Of a stretch of 18,838 nt of DNA, positions 1-7,035 are shown piece by piece. The DNA is taken from assembly GCA_903844585.1 (NCBI GenBank), contig CAIMUD010000211.1:1-18838 (forward strand), given 5' to 3'. The position numbers were made by a program, and so were the translations under genes. The notes below the pieces were generated by a model that saw nothing but the letters and a program-made list of their open reading frames with translations, searched no databases and was not told where the DNA came from. This DNA is from an uncultured Actinomycetes bacterium. GTDB taxonomy: Bacteria; Actinomycetota; Actinomycetes; Nanopelagicales; Nanopelagicaceae. Position 1 is the stretch's first letter, and every line of letters begins with the position of its first letter.

Positions 1-1
1 T

Positions 2-601
2 CAAGCAAGTGGAACCGATTACTACGCAACCTTGCGCACACAGATTGCGCTGGAACGTTGTGAGTGTGCGGTAGTAGTACTTGATGCTTCAGAACCCATC
101 TCCGAACAGGATTTACGAATAATCACCATGGTCGAAGAGGCTGGTAAGGCGATGGTGATTGTTATGAATAAATGGGATTTGGTTGATGAAGATAGGAGAG
201 ATCAACTAGATAGAGAAATAGATCGCCATTTGGATCAGGTTGAATGGGCCCAACGTGTAAATGTTGCCGCAAAGACTGGCTGGCATAGAGATCGGTTAGC
301 TCCGGCACTTCGCACGGCACTCGATGGATGGGAGCACCGCGTACCAACAGCCAAGCTCAATTCATTCCTAGGTGCTCTAATTGGAGCAACGCCTCCGCCA
401 GTTCGAGGGGGAAAGCAGCCTAAGATTTTTTATGCGACCCAAGCTGGCATAGCCCCTCCTAAGTTCGTAATTTTCTCAAATGGCTGGATTGAAGCTAGTT
501 ATCGTAGATTTATTGAGCGTAGATTGCGTGAAGAGTTCGGTTTTCCTGGCACGCCTGTTCAGGTAGCGATTCGAGTTAAGGAACGCGAGAAAGAGAATTG
601 A
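2..601 (+). CDS. der: GTPase Der (EngA), C-terminal part, 5' end outside window
   Basis: This is the C-terminal third to half of the double-GTPase Der, which binds the 50S subunit and is needed for late ribosome assembly. The reading frame is open from base 2, so the gene is cut by the window edge. Visible in order are the end of the second G domain ([10 protein letters not shown], then the [15 protein letters not shown] strand and loop), the G4 motif NKWD (codons near 167-178), an AAKTG G5 element, and the KH-like domain with the family signature [18 protein letters not shown]. The C-terminus ends in a short basic/acidic tail (VKEREKEN), as expected. The stop codon lies inside the TTGA overlap with the next gene, so the two are probably translationally coupled. 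The identity is secure from the whole visible sequence. The first G domain is not in the window. Confidence 0.96.
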   Translation, partial: QASGTDYYATLRTQIALERCECAVVVLDASEPISEQDLRIITMVEEAGKAMVIVMNKWDLVDEDRRDQLDREIDRHLDQVEWAQRVNVAAKTGWHRDRLAPALRTALDGWEHRVPTAKLNSFLGALIGATPPPVRGGKQPKIFYATQAGIAPPKFVIFSNGWIEASYRRFIERRLREEFGFPGTPVQVAIRVKEREKEN

Positions 602-1155
602 GCCAAGTCTTAACAATTCCTAACGGACTTTCCCTTCTGCGTGGATTCGGTATACCCATCTTCATCTATCAGGCGCTGGTGATCAAAGCTGATAAGTGGG
701 CGATTCTTACTCTGGTGATAGCGGGAGCGACAGATTATTTTGATGGAAAATTAGCAAGAGCATGGAATCAAACTACTGCTGTTGGTGAAATTCTAGATCC
801 AGCCATTGATCGTCTCTATATTATTTCTACTCTCGTCGTCCTCTACATTCGAGGAGCAGCTCCTCTTTGGCTGATATCGGTTTTAATTGGACGCGATGTT
901 GTTATGGCCTTTTTCGCTCTAGCTCTACAACTAAAAGGATTGCCTCCAATAAAAGTCTCATACCTTGGGAAAGCTGCGACTTTTAATCTGCTTTATGCTT
1001 TCCCACTTCTCCTTCTGGCGCTTTCAACTAATCGTTTCAGTACTGTTGCCTTCATAGCCGGTTGGAGCTTTACTTTGTGGGGCGTGGGCCTATATGTAGG
1101 GACCGCTATTGGCTATATGCAAGATGCTGTGGTTAGAATTACGAACGCAAACTAG
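598..1155 (+). CDS. CDP-alcohol phosphatidyltransferase, PgsA2/cardiolipin synthase-like
   Basis: An integral membrane enzyme of 185 residues that transfers a phosphatidyl group from a CDP-lipid to an alcohol. The complete CDP-alcohol phosphotransferase signature D-x2-DG-x2-AR-x8-G-x3-D-x3-D is present: D46, D49, G50, A53, R54, G63, D67, D71. About five or six hydrophobic segments follow the family layout. The start is TTG at 598, which overlaps the der stop as TTGA, with a purine-rich GAGAAAGAG just upstream. No better start exists. Its place before gcvH/garA matches Rv1822 (pgsA2) of M. tuberculosis. From memory, that orthologue group has been linked to actinobacterial CDP-alcohol-type cardiolipin synthesis rather than to the main phosphatidylglycerophosphate synthase. 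The substrate (glycerol-3-phosphate or phosphatidylglycerol) cannot be decided from this sequence. Confidence 0.88.
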   Translation: MSQVLTIPNGLSLLRGFGIPIFIYQALVIKADKWAILTLVIAGATDYFDGKLARAWNQTTAVGEILDPAIDRLYIISTLVVLYIRGAAPLWLISVLIGRDVVMAFFALALQLKGLPPIKVSYLGKAATFNLLYAFPLLLLALSTNRFSTVAFIAGWSFTLWGVGLYVGTAIGYMQDAVVRITNAN

Positions 1156-1169
1156 AAACGGATTATTAG

Positions 1170-1547
1170 ATGTCTTCCATTCCAGATAACCTTCAGTACA
1201 CAAAAGAACACGAATGGGTCTTATCTAGCGGCATGAGTGTTTACCGAATGGGTATCACTGATTTTGCGCAAGGAGCCCTGGGTGACATCGTCTATGTTCA
1301 GCTACCTAAAGTTGGTGAAAGCGTGAGCGCCGATAAGGTCTGCGGTGAAGTTGAATCAACTAAGAGCGTAAGTGAAATTTTTGCACCGGTAAGCGGAAAA
1401 ATTGTCGCGATAAATGAAGCGTTGGCTTCCACGCCAGAACTTGTGAATCAAGATCCGTATGGAGCTGGCTGGTTGGCCGAAATTGAAGTTTCTTCACCAC
1501 CCTCTGGCTTACTCTCCGCAAGTGATTACGGTCAAATCACCGCGTAG
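1170..1547 (+). CDS. gcvH: glycine cleavage system H protein
   Basis: The lipoylated carrier protein of the glycine cleavage complex. It shuttles the aminomethyl group from GcvP to GcvT and the reduced lipoate to the L protein. It has 125 residues, the usual length. The N-terminus (YTKEHEWV) and the lipoylation hairpin GEVESTKSVSEI are conserved, and the acceptor lysine is K65. The glycine-rich C-terminal part (NQDPYGAGWLAEIE) also fits. It lies 14 bases after the phosphatidyltransferase gene with only a weak purine stretch as ribosome binding site, so it is probably cotranscribed. gcvP lies about 2.5 kb downstream on the same strand. gcvT and the L protein are not in the window. No glycine riboswitch-like leader is visible upstream. 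Confidence 0.97.
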   Translation: MSSIPDNLQYTKEHEWVLSSGMSVYRMGITDFAQGALGDIVYVQLPKVGESVSADKVCGEVESTKSVSEIFAPVSGKIVAINEALASTPELVNQDPYGAGWLAEIEVSSPPSGLLSASDYGQITA

Positions 1548-1566
1548 TTTCTTGGCAATAGATTGG

Positions 1567-1585
1567 GGAAAAGTAGGCTTTTTCC
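1567..1585 (+). terminator. possible weak hairpin terminator after gcvH
   Basis: GGAAAAG (1567-1573) can pair with CTTTTTCC (1578-1585) around a four-base TAGG loop, with one bulged T. The hairpin follows the gcvH stop by about 20 bases and ends just before the proposed promoter of the FHA gene. That is a sensible place for partial termination. The stem is A/T-rich and has no clean T-run after it, so this is only suggestive. Confidence 0.25.
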
Positions 1586-1587
1586 GC

Positions 1588-1616
1588 TTGATTCGCCTTC
1601 AACTCTCCTCTAGTGT
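1588..1616 (+). promoter_or_regulatory. putative promoter of the garA-ftsR-DUF151 genes
   Basis: A -35-like TTGATT (1588-1593) and a -10-like TAGTGT (1611-1616, fitting TANNNT) are separated by 17 bases. They lie in the 114-base gap between gcvH and the FHA gene, one of the longest gaps in the window. The predicted start near 1622-1624 falls inside the dyad element at 1621-1638, so a protein bound there would be expected to block or modulate initiation. The assignment rests on sequence inspection only. Confidence 0.45.
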
Positions 1617-1638
1617 CAGCCTCAACTTGAAGTTGAAG
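1597..1638 (+). promoter_or_regulatory. candidate MerR-family operator with three half-sites
   Basis: Bases 1622-1636 form an odd dyad, TCAACTT-G-AAGTTGA, with perfect seven-base arms. A third copy of the half-site, CTTCAACT, lies at 1597-1604, about two helical turns upstream, and makes a perfect eight-base inverted repeat with AGTTGAAG at 1631-1638. The half-site resembles the CTCAAGTT-type half-sites of MerR-family regulators such as SoxR. Two MerR-family genes lie downstream, so FtsR or the Rv1830-type protein is the likely binder. It overlaps the predicted transcription start of the FHA gene. Binding is inferred, not shown. Confidence 0.5.
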
Positions 1639-1661
1639 CGCAGGGAGAGGGAGGGGTTTTT

Positions 1662-2159
1662 ATGTCAGCGGCAAGAAATGAAGATGAATTGACATCGACT
1701 CTCCACCTTGGTTTGCGCTCGGTTGTTGAAGGTTCTCCAGATAGCGCTCTGACTCGTTTTTTGAATTCGGCTAGTGAAGAAGAACTTGCCGCGTACAAAT
1801 CTATAGTCGGCAAAGGCGCTAAATCAGCGATGATTTTTATCCACCGAGGTCCATCTAAGGGCTCTAGGTACTTATTGGATCAAGGCGCACTGCAAGCTAC
1901 TGTCTCGATCGGTCGTAGCAAAGAGAGCAATATCTTTCTTGATGACATCACGGTTAGCCGCACGCATGCAAAGATTTTTATGACCCCTCTTGGGATAGAG
2001 ATTTCCGATCTGGGCAGCCTCAATGGTACGTATGTAAATAATGAATCTTTGGCTAACAAGAAGCTTATATCTGGCGATGAGATTCAAATCGGCAAGTTCC
2101 ATATGCTTTTTGTATCAGCAACAGAGCAATCAAATATTGATCTAAAAGAGGAGAAGTAA
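1662..2159 (+). CDS. garA: FHA-domain regulator, GarA/OdhI-like
   Basis: A phosphopeptide-binding FHA protein of 165 residues. GarA/OdhI proteins switch 2-oxoglutarate dehydrogenase, glutamate dehydrogenase and glutamate synthase according to phosphorylation by PknB/PknG. The FHA domain spans about residues 55-150. The expected ligand-binding residues are present: G84-R85, S99-R100-x-H102 and N121-G122-T123, in the GarA-like strings FLDDITVSR and DLGSLNGTYVN. The start ATG follows a strong GGGAGGGG-type ribosome binding site. The gene sits between gcvH and an Rv1828-type MerR gene, as in mycobacteria. Unusually, the N-terminal ETTSVF phosphorylation motif is not intact. The nearest match is ELTSTL at residues 9-14, with threonines at 11 and 13. 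A stretch rich in S, E and A at about 25-50 leads into the FHA domain. The family call is secure, but regulation by phosphorylation is uncertain. Confidence 0.88.
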   Translation: MSAARNEDELTSTLHLGLRSVVEGSPDSALTRFLNSASEEELAAYKSIVGKGAKSAMIFIHRGPSKGSRYLLDQGALQATVSIGRSKESNIFLDDITVSRTHAKIFMTPLGIEISDLGSLNGTYVNNESLANKKLISGDEIQIGKFHMLFVSATEQSNIDLKEEK

Positions 2160-2879
2160 GTGGGAGTTCCGGCACGCGCGTATTTGAGTATTGGTGAAGT
2201 ACTCTCCAAACTTCGTTCCGATTTTCCGGATATAACGATTTCTAAAATCCGTTTCCTAGAATCTGAAGGACTTATCGAACCCCAGAGAACTCCATCTGGT
2301 TATCGCAAATTCACAGCAGTCGATCTAGATCGCCTACGGTATGTACTTCTGGCGCAGCGGGATCAATATTTACCTCTTCGTGTAATTAAGGAAAATTTGG
2401 GCGCTCTAGATCGTGGATTACAGCCTGCGGCAGTATCTGGCGGCTTAGCCGGGCCAAGGCCAAGTCTGGCAACTATTGATGGCCAGATTTCGCCAGCTTC
2501 ATTTATCGAGACATCGGATATGCGACTATCTCGAGAGGAACTTCTTAATGCATCTGGCATTACCGATGATCAACTTATGGAGCTAGAGTCCTATGGTTTG
2601 ATCACAATTCGCGGTCGACATTACGATAGTGATGCCCTGTCTGTTGCAAAAGCCGTTTCTGAAATGGCTGGCTTTGGAATTGAACCCCGTCACCTTCGTT
2701 CATTTAAATCTGCTGCAGACCGTGAAATAGGTTTAATCGAGCAAGTGATCACACCACTTACTCGTCAAAAAAGTGCTGATTCAAAGGCCCGCGCCCAGGA
2801 AGTTCAAAATGAGATAGCTTCGCTATCCGTGCGACTTCACGCAGCGCTCGTTCGCGCTGGACTAAATCGCCCCCGTTAG
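2160..2879 (+). CDS. ftsR: MerR-family regulator, FtsR/Rv1828 type
   Basis: A DNA-binding regulator of 239 residues. The N-terminal winged helix (about 8-53) has the subfamily signature TISKIRFLESEGLIEP followed by R43-TPSGYR-49. A dimerisation/linker region with QRDQYLPLRVIKE comes next, then a G/A/P-rich linker (about 83-115). The C-terminal ligand-like domain (119-239) is typical of Rv1828/FtsR, and FtsR activates ftsZ in Corynebacterium. The start is GTG immediately after the TAA of the FHA gene (no gap), with AGGAGA just upstream inside that gene, so translation is coupled. The candidate operator at 1597-1638 lies before the shared transcript, so autoregulation is plausible. The function in this organism is inferred from the orthologue group and conserved neighbourhood. 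Confidence 0.87.
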   Translation: MGVPARAYLSIGEVLSKLRSDFPDITISKIRFLESEGLIEPQRTPSGYRKFTAVDLDRLRYVLLAQRDQYLPLRVIKENLGALDRGLQPAAVSGGLAGPRPSLATIDGQISPASFIETSDMRLSREELLNASGITDDQLMELESYGLITIRGRHYDSDALSVAKAVSEMAGFGIEPRHLRSFKSAADREIGLIEQVITPLTRQKSADSKARAQEVQNEIASLSVRLHAALVRAGLNRPR

Positions 2880-2895
2880 AGAATTAGAAAAGGCG

Positions 2896-3414
2896 ATGTT
2901 CGTACGAATGGAAGTAGTTGGCGTTCGTATTGAGATGCCGTCAAATCAACCAATAGTCTTATTAAAAGAGGTTGAAGGATCTAGATTCTTGCCCATATGG
3001 GTAGGCGCTCACGAAGCTACTTCGATTGCATTTGCTCAACAAGAGATGACTCCAAAACGCCCTCTGACCCATGATTTGATGGCAGATCTTCTAAGCGCAA
3101 TGGATGCGACGCTGGTGGCCGTACAAATAACTAATATTATTGACGGCGTTTTTTATAGTGAACTCCTTTTACAAGTAGGAGGCATCGCTATTGATCCGAT
3201 TTCAGCTAGACCATCAGATGCGATAGCACTGGCACTTCGAAGAAAAACCAACATCATGGCATCTAGCCAATTGCTCGACGAGGTGGGAATCGACATCCCT
3301 GAACGTGTGGCCGGCCAGGTAAGTAACGGTGCAGACGGCCCAGGTGCGGATGTGGAGATGGAACGCTTTAGGGAGTTCTTAGATCAGATCAATCCAGAGG
3401 ACTTCGCCGGGTAA
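2896..3414 (+). CDS. bifunctional nuclease family protein (DUF151, Rv1829-like)
   Basis: A 172-residue protein of the bifunctional nuclease/DUF151 family, a compact soluble domain whose plant members were described with DNase and RNase activity. Its bacterial role is unclear. Conserved strings include VGVRIEMPSNQPIVLLKE, RFLPIWVGAHEATSIA, PLTHDLMADLL and SARPSDAIALALR. An acidic C-terminal tail (ERFREFLDQINPEDFAG) matches the actinobacterial type. It lies 16 bases after ftsR and is sandwiched between two MerR genes, as Rv1829 is. The ATG at 2896 has AAAAGG only two bases away, so the in-frame ATG at 2908 (MEVVGVRIE) is a real alternative start. The family is certain, but the cellular function is unknown. 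Confidence 0.9.
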   Translation: MFVRMEVVGVRIEMPSNQPIVLLKEVEGSRFLPIWVGAHEATSIAFAQQEMTPKRPLTHDLMADLLSAMDATLVAVQITNIIDGVFYSELLLQVGGIAIDPISARPSDAIALALRRKTNIMASSQLLDEVGIDIPERVAGQVSNGADGPGADVEMERFREFLDQINPEDFAG

Positions 3415-3420
3415 GCCTCG

Positions 3421-3435
3421 ACCTCAAGTTTAGGT
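3421..3435 (+). promoter_or_regulatory. candidate MerR-type operator upstream of the mcdR-like gene
   Basis: ACCTCAA-G-TTTAGGT is an odd dyad with seven-base arms and one mismatch. It lies about 18 bases upstream of the proposed -35 box of the second MerR gene. Its left part, CCTCAAGTT (3422-3430), matches CCTCAACTT at 1620-1628 in eight of nine bases. The symmetry centre is at a different place in the two elements, so a single binding protein is not assured. Confidence 0.4.
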
Positions 3436-3452
3436 TTGCCCCGTGTCGGTCG

Positions 3453-3481
3453 TTGAATACGGGCAGCTGTGGACTTATTGT
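3453..3481 (+). promoter_or_regulatory. putative promoter of the mcdR-like gene
   Basis: TTGAAT (3453-3458) and TATTGT (3476-3481) are separated by 17 bases, a good sigma-A-like arrangement. They lie in the 97-base gap before the GTG start at 3512. The predicted start near 3488 would leave a leader of about 24 bases. The ribosome binding site is poor (GAGATGAG). Confidence 0.5.
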
Positions 3482-3511
3482 TGCCTCATTCCCCAGTAGA
3501 GATGAGCTCAC

Positions 3512-4033
3512 GTGACCTCCCCAGTTACGCCAGATTCAACCACCGTTGATGAAGTTGGATATCGCGGTGCAACGGCTTGTTCAGCTGCTGGTATTTCATA
3601 TCGCCAGTTAGATTATTGGGCTCGCACTGGTCTAGTAGAACCAAGCGTACGAACTGCGACGGGATCTGGAACATCACGCTTATATGGCTTTCGTGACATT
3701 CTTGTTTTAAAGGTTGTAAAGCGACTCCTTGATGCCGGAGTTTCTCTGCAGAATATTCGTACAGCGGTAAATCACCTTCGTAGTCGAGGTGTCACTGAAT
3801 TGGAGAGTATCACTCTGATGAGTGACGGAGCCTCTATTTATGAGTGCGCAAGTGCAGATGAGATCGTTGACTTACTTCAAGGCGGACAGGGCGTATTTGG
3901 AATCGCCGTAGGTAAAGTCTGGCATGAGGTTGAGGGTTCTTTAGCGAGCCTGCAGGGCGAGGTAAATGGCGTCGCCGTCGGTGGCGAAAGTAACGACGAA
4001 CTTGCTTTGCGTCGTAAGGCGAAAGGCGCTTAA
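3512..4033 (+). CDS. mcdR: MerR-family regulator, McdR/Rv1830 type
   Basis: A 173-residue regulator. The helix-turn-helix region (about 15-62) carries the subfamily signature GYRGATACSAAGISYRQLDYWARTGL and an RLYGFRDILVLK stretch. A C-terminal effector-like domain follows, with IYECASADEIVDLLQGGQGVFGIAV. These match Rv1830, which has been described in mycobacteria as a cell-division regulator (McdR). A variable tail ends in a basic stretch. The start is GTG at 3512. The only nearby ATG (3502) is out of frame. Its own promoter and a dyad element precede it, so it is probably transcribed separately from the ftsR transcript and may be autoregulated. gcvP follows 69 bases downstream and may share its transcript. 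The target genes here are unknown. Confidence 0.86.
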   Translation: MTSPVTPDSTTVDEVGYRGATACSAAGISYRQLDYWARTGLVEPSVRTATGSGTSRLYGFRDILVLKVVKRLLDAGVSLQNIRTAVNHLRSRGVTELESITLMSDGASIYECASADEIVDLLQGGQGVFGIAVGKVWHEVEGSLASLQGEVNGVAVGGESNDELALRRKAKGA

Positions 4034-4059
4034 TAGCAATATTCTCATCCTCTTGAACT

Positions 4060-4081
4060 CACCGACTATTTAAATTCGGTG
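4060..4081 (+). repeat. short inverted repeat before gcvP
   Basis: CACCGA (4060-4065) and TCGGTG (4076-4081) form a perfect six-base inverted repeat around an AT-rich ten-base centre that includes ATTTAAAT. It lies in the gap between the mcdR-like gene and gcvP, just before the ribosome binding site. It could be an operator or a small RNA hairpin. No T-run follows it, and I could not place a convincing gcvP promoter here. Confidence 0.3.
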
Positions 4082-4102
4082 CCAGAACTAGGGGGAGTGG
4101 TG

Positions 4103-6961
4103 ATGACCTTCAACCACGAAGCATTTCTCGGCAGACATATAGGTCCTTCCGATGAAAATGTAACCTCAATGCTCACGCTGCTCGGATATAAAGATTTAGA
4201 TTCGTTCACTAAAGCCGTCGTACCAGCATCTATTGCTATCGCAGAGCACATTGAGCAAGTTCTGCCGGAAGCGGCAACTGAAGTAGAGACTATTGCAGAA
4301 CTGCGACGACTTGCCTCTGAAAATAAACTCGTTAAATCATTTATTGGTGCTGGTTATTACAACACCCTCACACCCGCGGTAATAAAGCGCAATGTATTGG
4401 AGAATCCAGCTTGGTATACGGCTTACACACCGTACCAACCCGAGATCTCCCAAGGCAGACTCGAAGCTCTATTCGCTTTCCAGACTGTTATCTCTGATTT
4501 AACTGGATTACCCATTTCTAATGCATCGATGCTTGACGAGGGTACTGCTGCGGCTGAGGCGATGACTCTGGCAAAGCGTAATTTCAAGGGAACAGATAGC
4601 GCGGTATTTCTTATCGATGCGAAGGTGCATCCACAAACTAAAGCAGTCGTTGCAACTCGAGCAAAACCGTTAGGTATTGAGTTAGTAGAAATATCTTCAA
4701 CGGAGAAATCTGAGCTTAATAGCCATGATTTTTTCGGTTTGTTAGTCCAGTATCCAGATACTCATGGTGAGGTGCGTGCTTATGAAGAGGCTGCTGAAGT
4801 AGTTCACACAAAAGGGGCATTCTTAGTTGCTGCTACAGATCTACTAGCTCTGACGCTTTTAAAAGCACCAGGGGAGTGGGGCGCCGATATTGCAGTTGGT
4901 ACAGCGCAACGTTTTGGTGTTCCCATGGGATTTGGAGGACCGCACGCAGGATTCATGTCGGTGCGTACTGGTCTTGAAAGATCACTCCCAGGCCGACTCA
5001 TCGGCCAGAGTTTAGATATTCATGGCAATCCTGCTTTCCGTTTAGCCCTGCAGACACGTGAACAACATATTCGTCGGGATAAGGCGACAAGCAATATCTG
5101 CACAGCCCAGGTTCTACTTGCAAATATGAGCGCTTTTTATGCGATGTGGCATGGGCCAGTTGGGTTGCGTCAGATTGCCAACCGAGTGCGTGCTTTTACA
5201 TCGGTATTCGCGCAGTCAGGAATCAAAATTAGTAATGAATCCTATTTTGATACGCTCACTATTGAGGTCACGGATGCCAGAGCAACTGTGGCTAAGGCTC
5301 TCGAGGCTGGCTTTAATATTCGCTACATTGATAAGCAACGCGTCAGTATTTCTTTTGATGAGACAACAACCCAGTCCGAAGTTCAATCACTAGCTTTAGT
5401 CTTTGGTGTCACGGTAGATTTCAAAAAATCTATTGCAAGTGTTGGGCCCGAAGCACGGGTATCTAAATTTTTAGAACATCCCGTATTTAATACCTACCAT
5501 TCCGAGACTGCCATGATGCGATATCTTCGCACGCTAGCAGATCGCGATCTAGCGCTAGACCGAACTATGATTCCGCTTGGTTCGTGCACAATGAAACTCA
5601 ACGCTGCAACTGAAATGGAAGCTGTAACGTGGCCTGAATTTGCATCGCTACATCCATTTGTTCCAACAAATCAAAGCGTAGGATCTAGAAAACTAATTGC
5701 AGAACTCTCCGATTTTCTTATCAAAATAACTGGTTATGACGCTGTATCCCTGCAGCCAAACGCCGGTAGTCAGGGTGAATTCGCTGGATTGCTTGCGATT
5801 CGTAATTATCATGACTCTCGAGGAGATCAAAAACGCATAATCTGCCTAATACCTTCAAGTGCGCACGGTACAAATGCAGCATCAGCGGTGATGGCGGGCA
5901 TGCAAGTTGTTGTCGTGGATTGTGACGATAACGGAAATGTAAGTATTGCCGATTTGACCGCCAAGATTGCGGCGAACGCCGAACAATTAGCGGCAATTAT
6001 GGTGACATACCCATCAACACATGGTGTCTTTGAAACTGAGATAAGCAATATTTGCGAGATGGTTCATGTAGCAGGAGGTCAGGTATATATTGACGGAGCA
6101 AATCTCAATGCGTTAGTAGGTCTTGCACAACCTGGAAAATTTGGTGCTGATGTTTCGCATTTGAATTTACATAAGACTTTCTGCATTCCACACGGAGGTG
6201 GGGGACCGGGCGTTGGTCCTGTGATTTCACGTGCGCATTTGGCGCCGTTTTTACCGAACCATCCATTAGATGATTTGGCTGGCCCAATCAGTGGACCTGG
6301 TCCGATATCAGCTGCGCCCTATGGTTCTGCAAGTATTTTGCCAATTTCATGGGCATATATACGACTCATGGGGGGAGCGGGCCTTACTCGCGCTACACAG
6401 ATTGCTATCTTGTCTGCAAATTACATGGCAAAGAAGTTAGGTCCTTATTTTCCAATTCTATATACAGGTGAAAATGGTTTGGTAGCGCATGAATGTATTT
6501 TGGATTTGCGCGAGATAACGAGAGTTAGTGGTGTAACTGTCGATGATGTCGCAAAACGTTTGATGGATTTTGGTTTCCATGCACCGACAATGAGTTTTCC
6601 AGTTCCCGGAACTCTTATGATTGAACCCACCGAGTCAGAAGATGTTGCAGAGATTGATAGATTTATAGATGCAATGGCTAGTATTCATGGTGAGATTACC
6701 GAAATCATCCAAGGCAATATTGCCGTTGAAGATAGCGCGCTACGCCATGCGCCACATACAGCAGGTGCAGTTGTTGACTCTATGTGGGATCGAAAGTATC
6801 CACGTGAGGTCGGAGCTTTCCCATCCATGTCAGATGGCTTGATCGCAGGCGAACTCATTGGAGTGCGAGGTAAGTATTGGCCTACAACTGGTCGAATAGA
6901 TGGCGCATATGGAGATAGAAATCTGGTTTGTAGCTGCGCTCCAGTGAGTTCATACGCCTAA
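4103..6961 (+). CDS. gcvP: glycine dehydrogenase (decarboxylating), P protein
   Basis: The pyridoxal-phosphate subunit of the glycine cleavage system. It decarboxylates glycine and loads the aminomethyl group onto lipoyl-GcvH. It is a full-length single-chain type of 952 residues with both homologous halves. Seen are the N-terminal [38 protein letters not shown] at the start of the second half, [24 protein letters not shown], and the PLP-lysine site [15 protein letters not shown] with K691. I chose the ATG at 4103 rather than the upstream GTGs (4079, 4097, 4100) because GGGGGAG at 4091-4097 gives a normal spacing and the protein then begins like other GcvPs. gcvH is in the same gene block, as in M. 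tuberculosis. gcvT and lpd must lie elsewhere. Confidence 0.97.
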   Translation: MTFNHEAFLGRHIGPSDENVTSMLTLLGYKDLDSFTKAVVPASIAIAEHIEQVLPEAATEVETIAELRRLASENKLVKSFIGAGYYNTLTPAVIKRNVLENPAWYTAYTPYQPEISQGRLEALFAFQTVISDLTGLPISNASMLDEGTAAAEAMTLAKRNFKGTDSAVFLIDAKVHPQTKAVVATRAKPLGIELVEISSTEKSELNSHDFFGLLVQYPDTHGEVRAYEEAAEVVHTKGAFLVAATDLLALTLLKAPGEWGADIAVGTAQRFGVPMGFGGPHAGFMSVRTGLERSLPGRLIGQSLDIHGNPAFRLALQTREQHIRRDKATSNICTAQVLLANMSAFYAMWHGPVGLRQIANRVRAFTSVFAQSGIKISNESYFDTLTIEVTDARATVAKALEAGFNIRYIDKQRVSISFDETTTQSEVQSLALVFGVTVDFKKSIASVGPEARVSKFLEHPVFNTYHSETAMMRYLRTLADRDLALDRTMIPLGSCTMKLNAATEMEAVTWPEFASLHPFVPTNQSVGSRKLIAELSDFLIKITGYDAVSLQPNAGSQGEFAGLLAIRNYHDSRGDQKRIICLIPSSAHGTNAASAVMAGMQVVVVDCDDNGNVSIADLTAKIAANAEQLAAIMVTYPSTHGVFETEISNICEMVHVAGGQVYIDGANLNALVGLAQPGKFGADVSHLNLHKTFCIPHGGGGPGVGPVISRAHLAPFLPNHPLDDLAGPISGPGPISAAPYGSASILPISWAYIRLMGGAGLTRATQIAILSANYMAKKLGPYFPILYTGENGLVAHECILDLREITRVSGVTVDDVAKRLMDFGFHAPTMSFPVPGTLMIEPTESEDVAEIDRFIDAMASIHGEITEIIQGNIAVEDSALRHAPHTAGAVVDSMWDRKYPREVGAFPSMSDGLIAGELIGVRGKYWPTTGRIDGAYGDRNLVCSCAPVSSYA

Positions 6962-6972
6962 ATAGCCGAGTA

Positions 6973-6997
6973 GGGGGCCAGACTTTCGCCCTGTTTT
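6973..6997 (+). terminator. weak hairpin terminator candidate in the gcvP-lnt convergent gap
   Basis: GGGC (within 6973-6978) can pair with GCCC (6988-6991) around a loop of about nine bases, followed by TGTTTTA. The stem is short. A second, AT-only imperfect dyad (TTAACATAATGTAA, 7005-7018) lies a little downstream. The 74-base gap separates convergent genes, so a terminator is expected, but neither structure is strong. Confidence 0.3.
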
Positions 6998-7035
6998 AGA
7001 TTACTTAACATAATGTAACTTATCGGCGTTATTCT

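Noticed and set aside
1156..1169. A glycine riboswitch upstream of gcvH or gcvP
   Set aside because: Only 14 bases precede gcvH and 69 precede gcvP, too little for a glycine aptamer, and no such fold is seen.
3443..3465. A second RecA-NDp-like element, GTGTCGGTC, before the mcdR-like gene
   Set aside because: The core TGTCGGT matches, but at the required 8-base spacing the -10 position reads CGGGCA, not TANNNT. The better promoter is TTGAAT/TATTGT.
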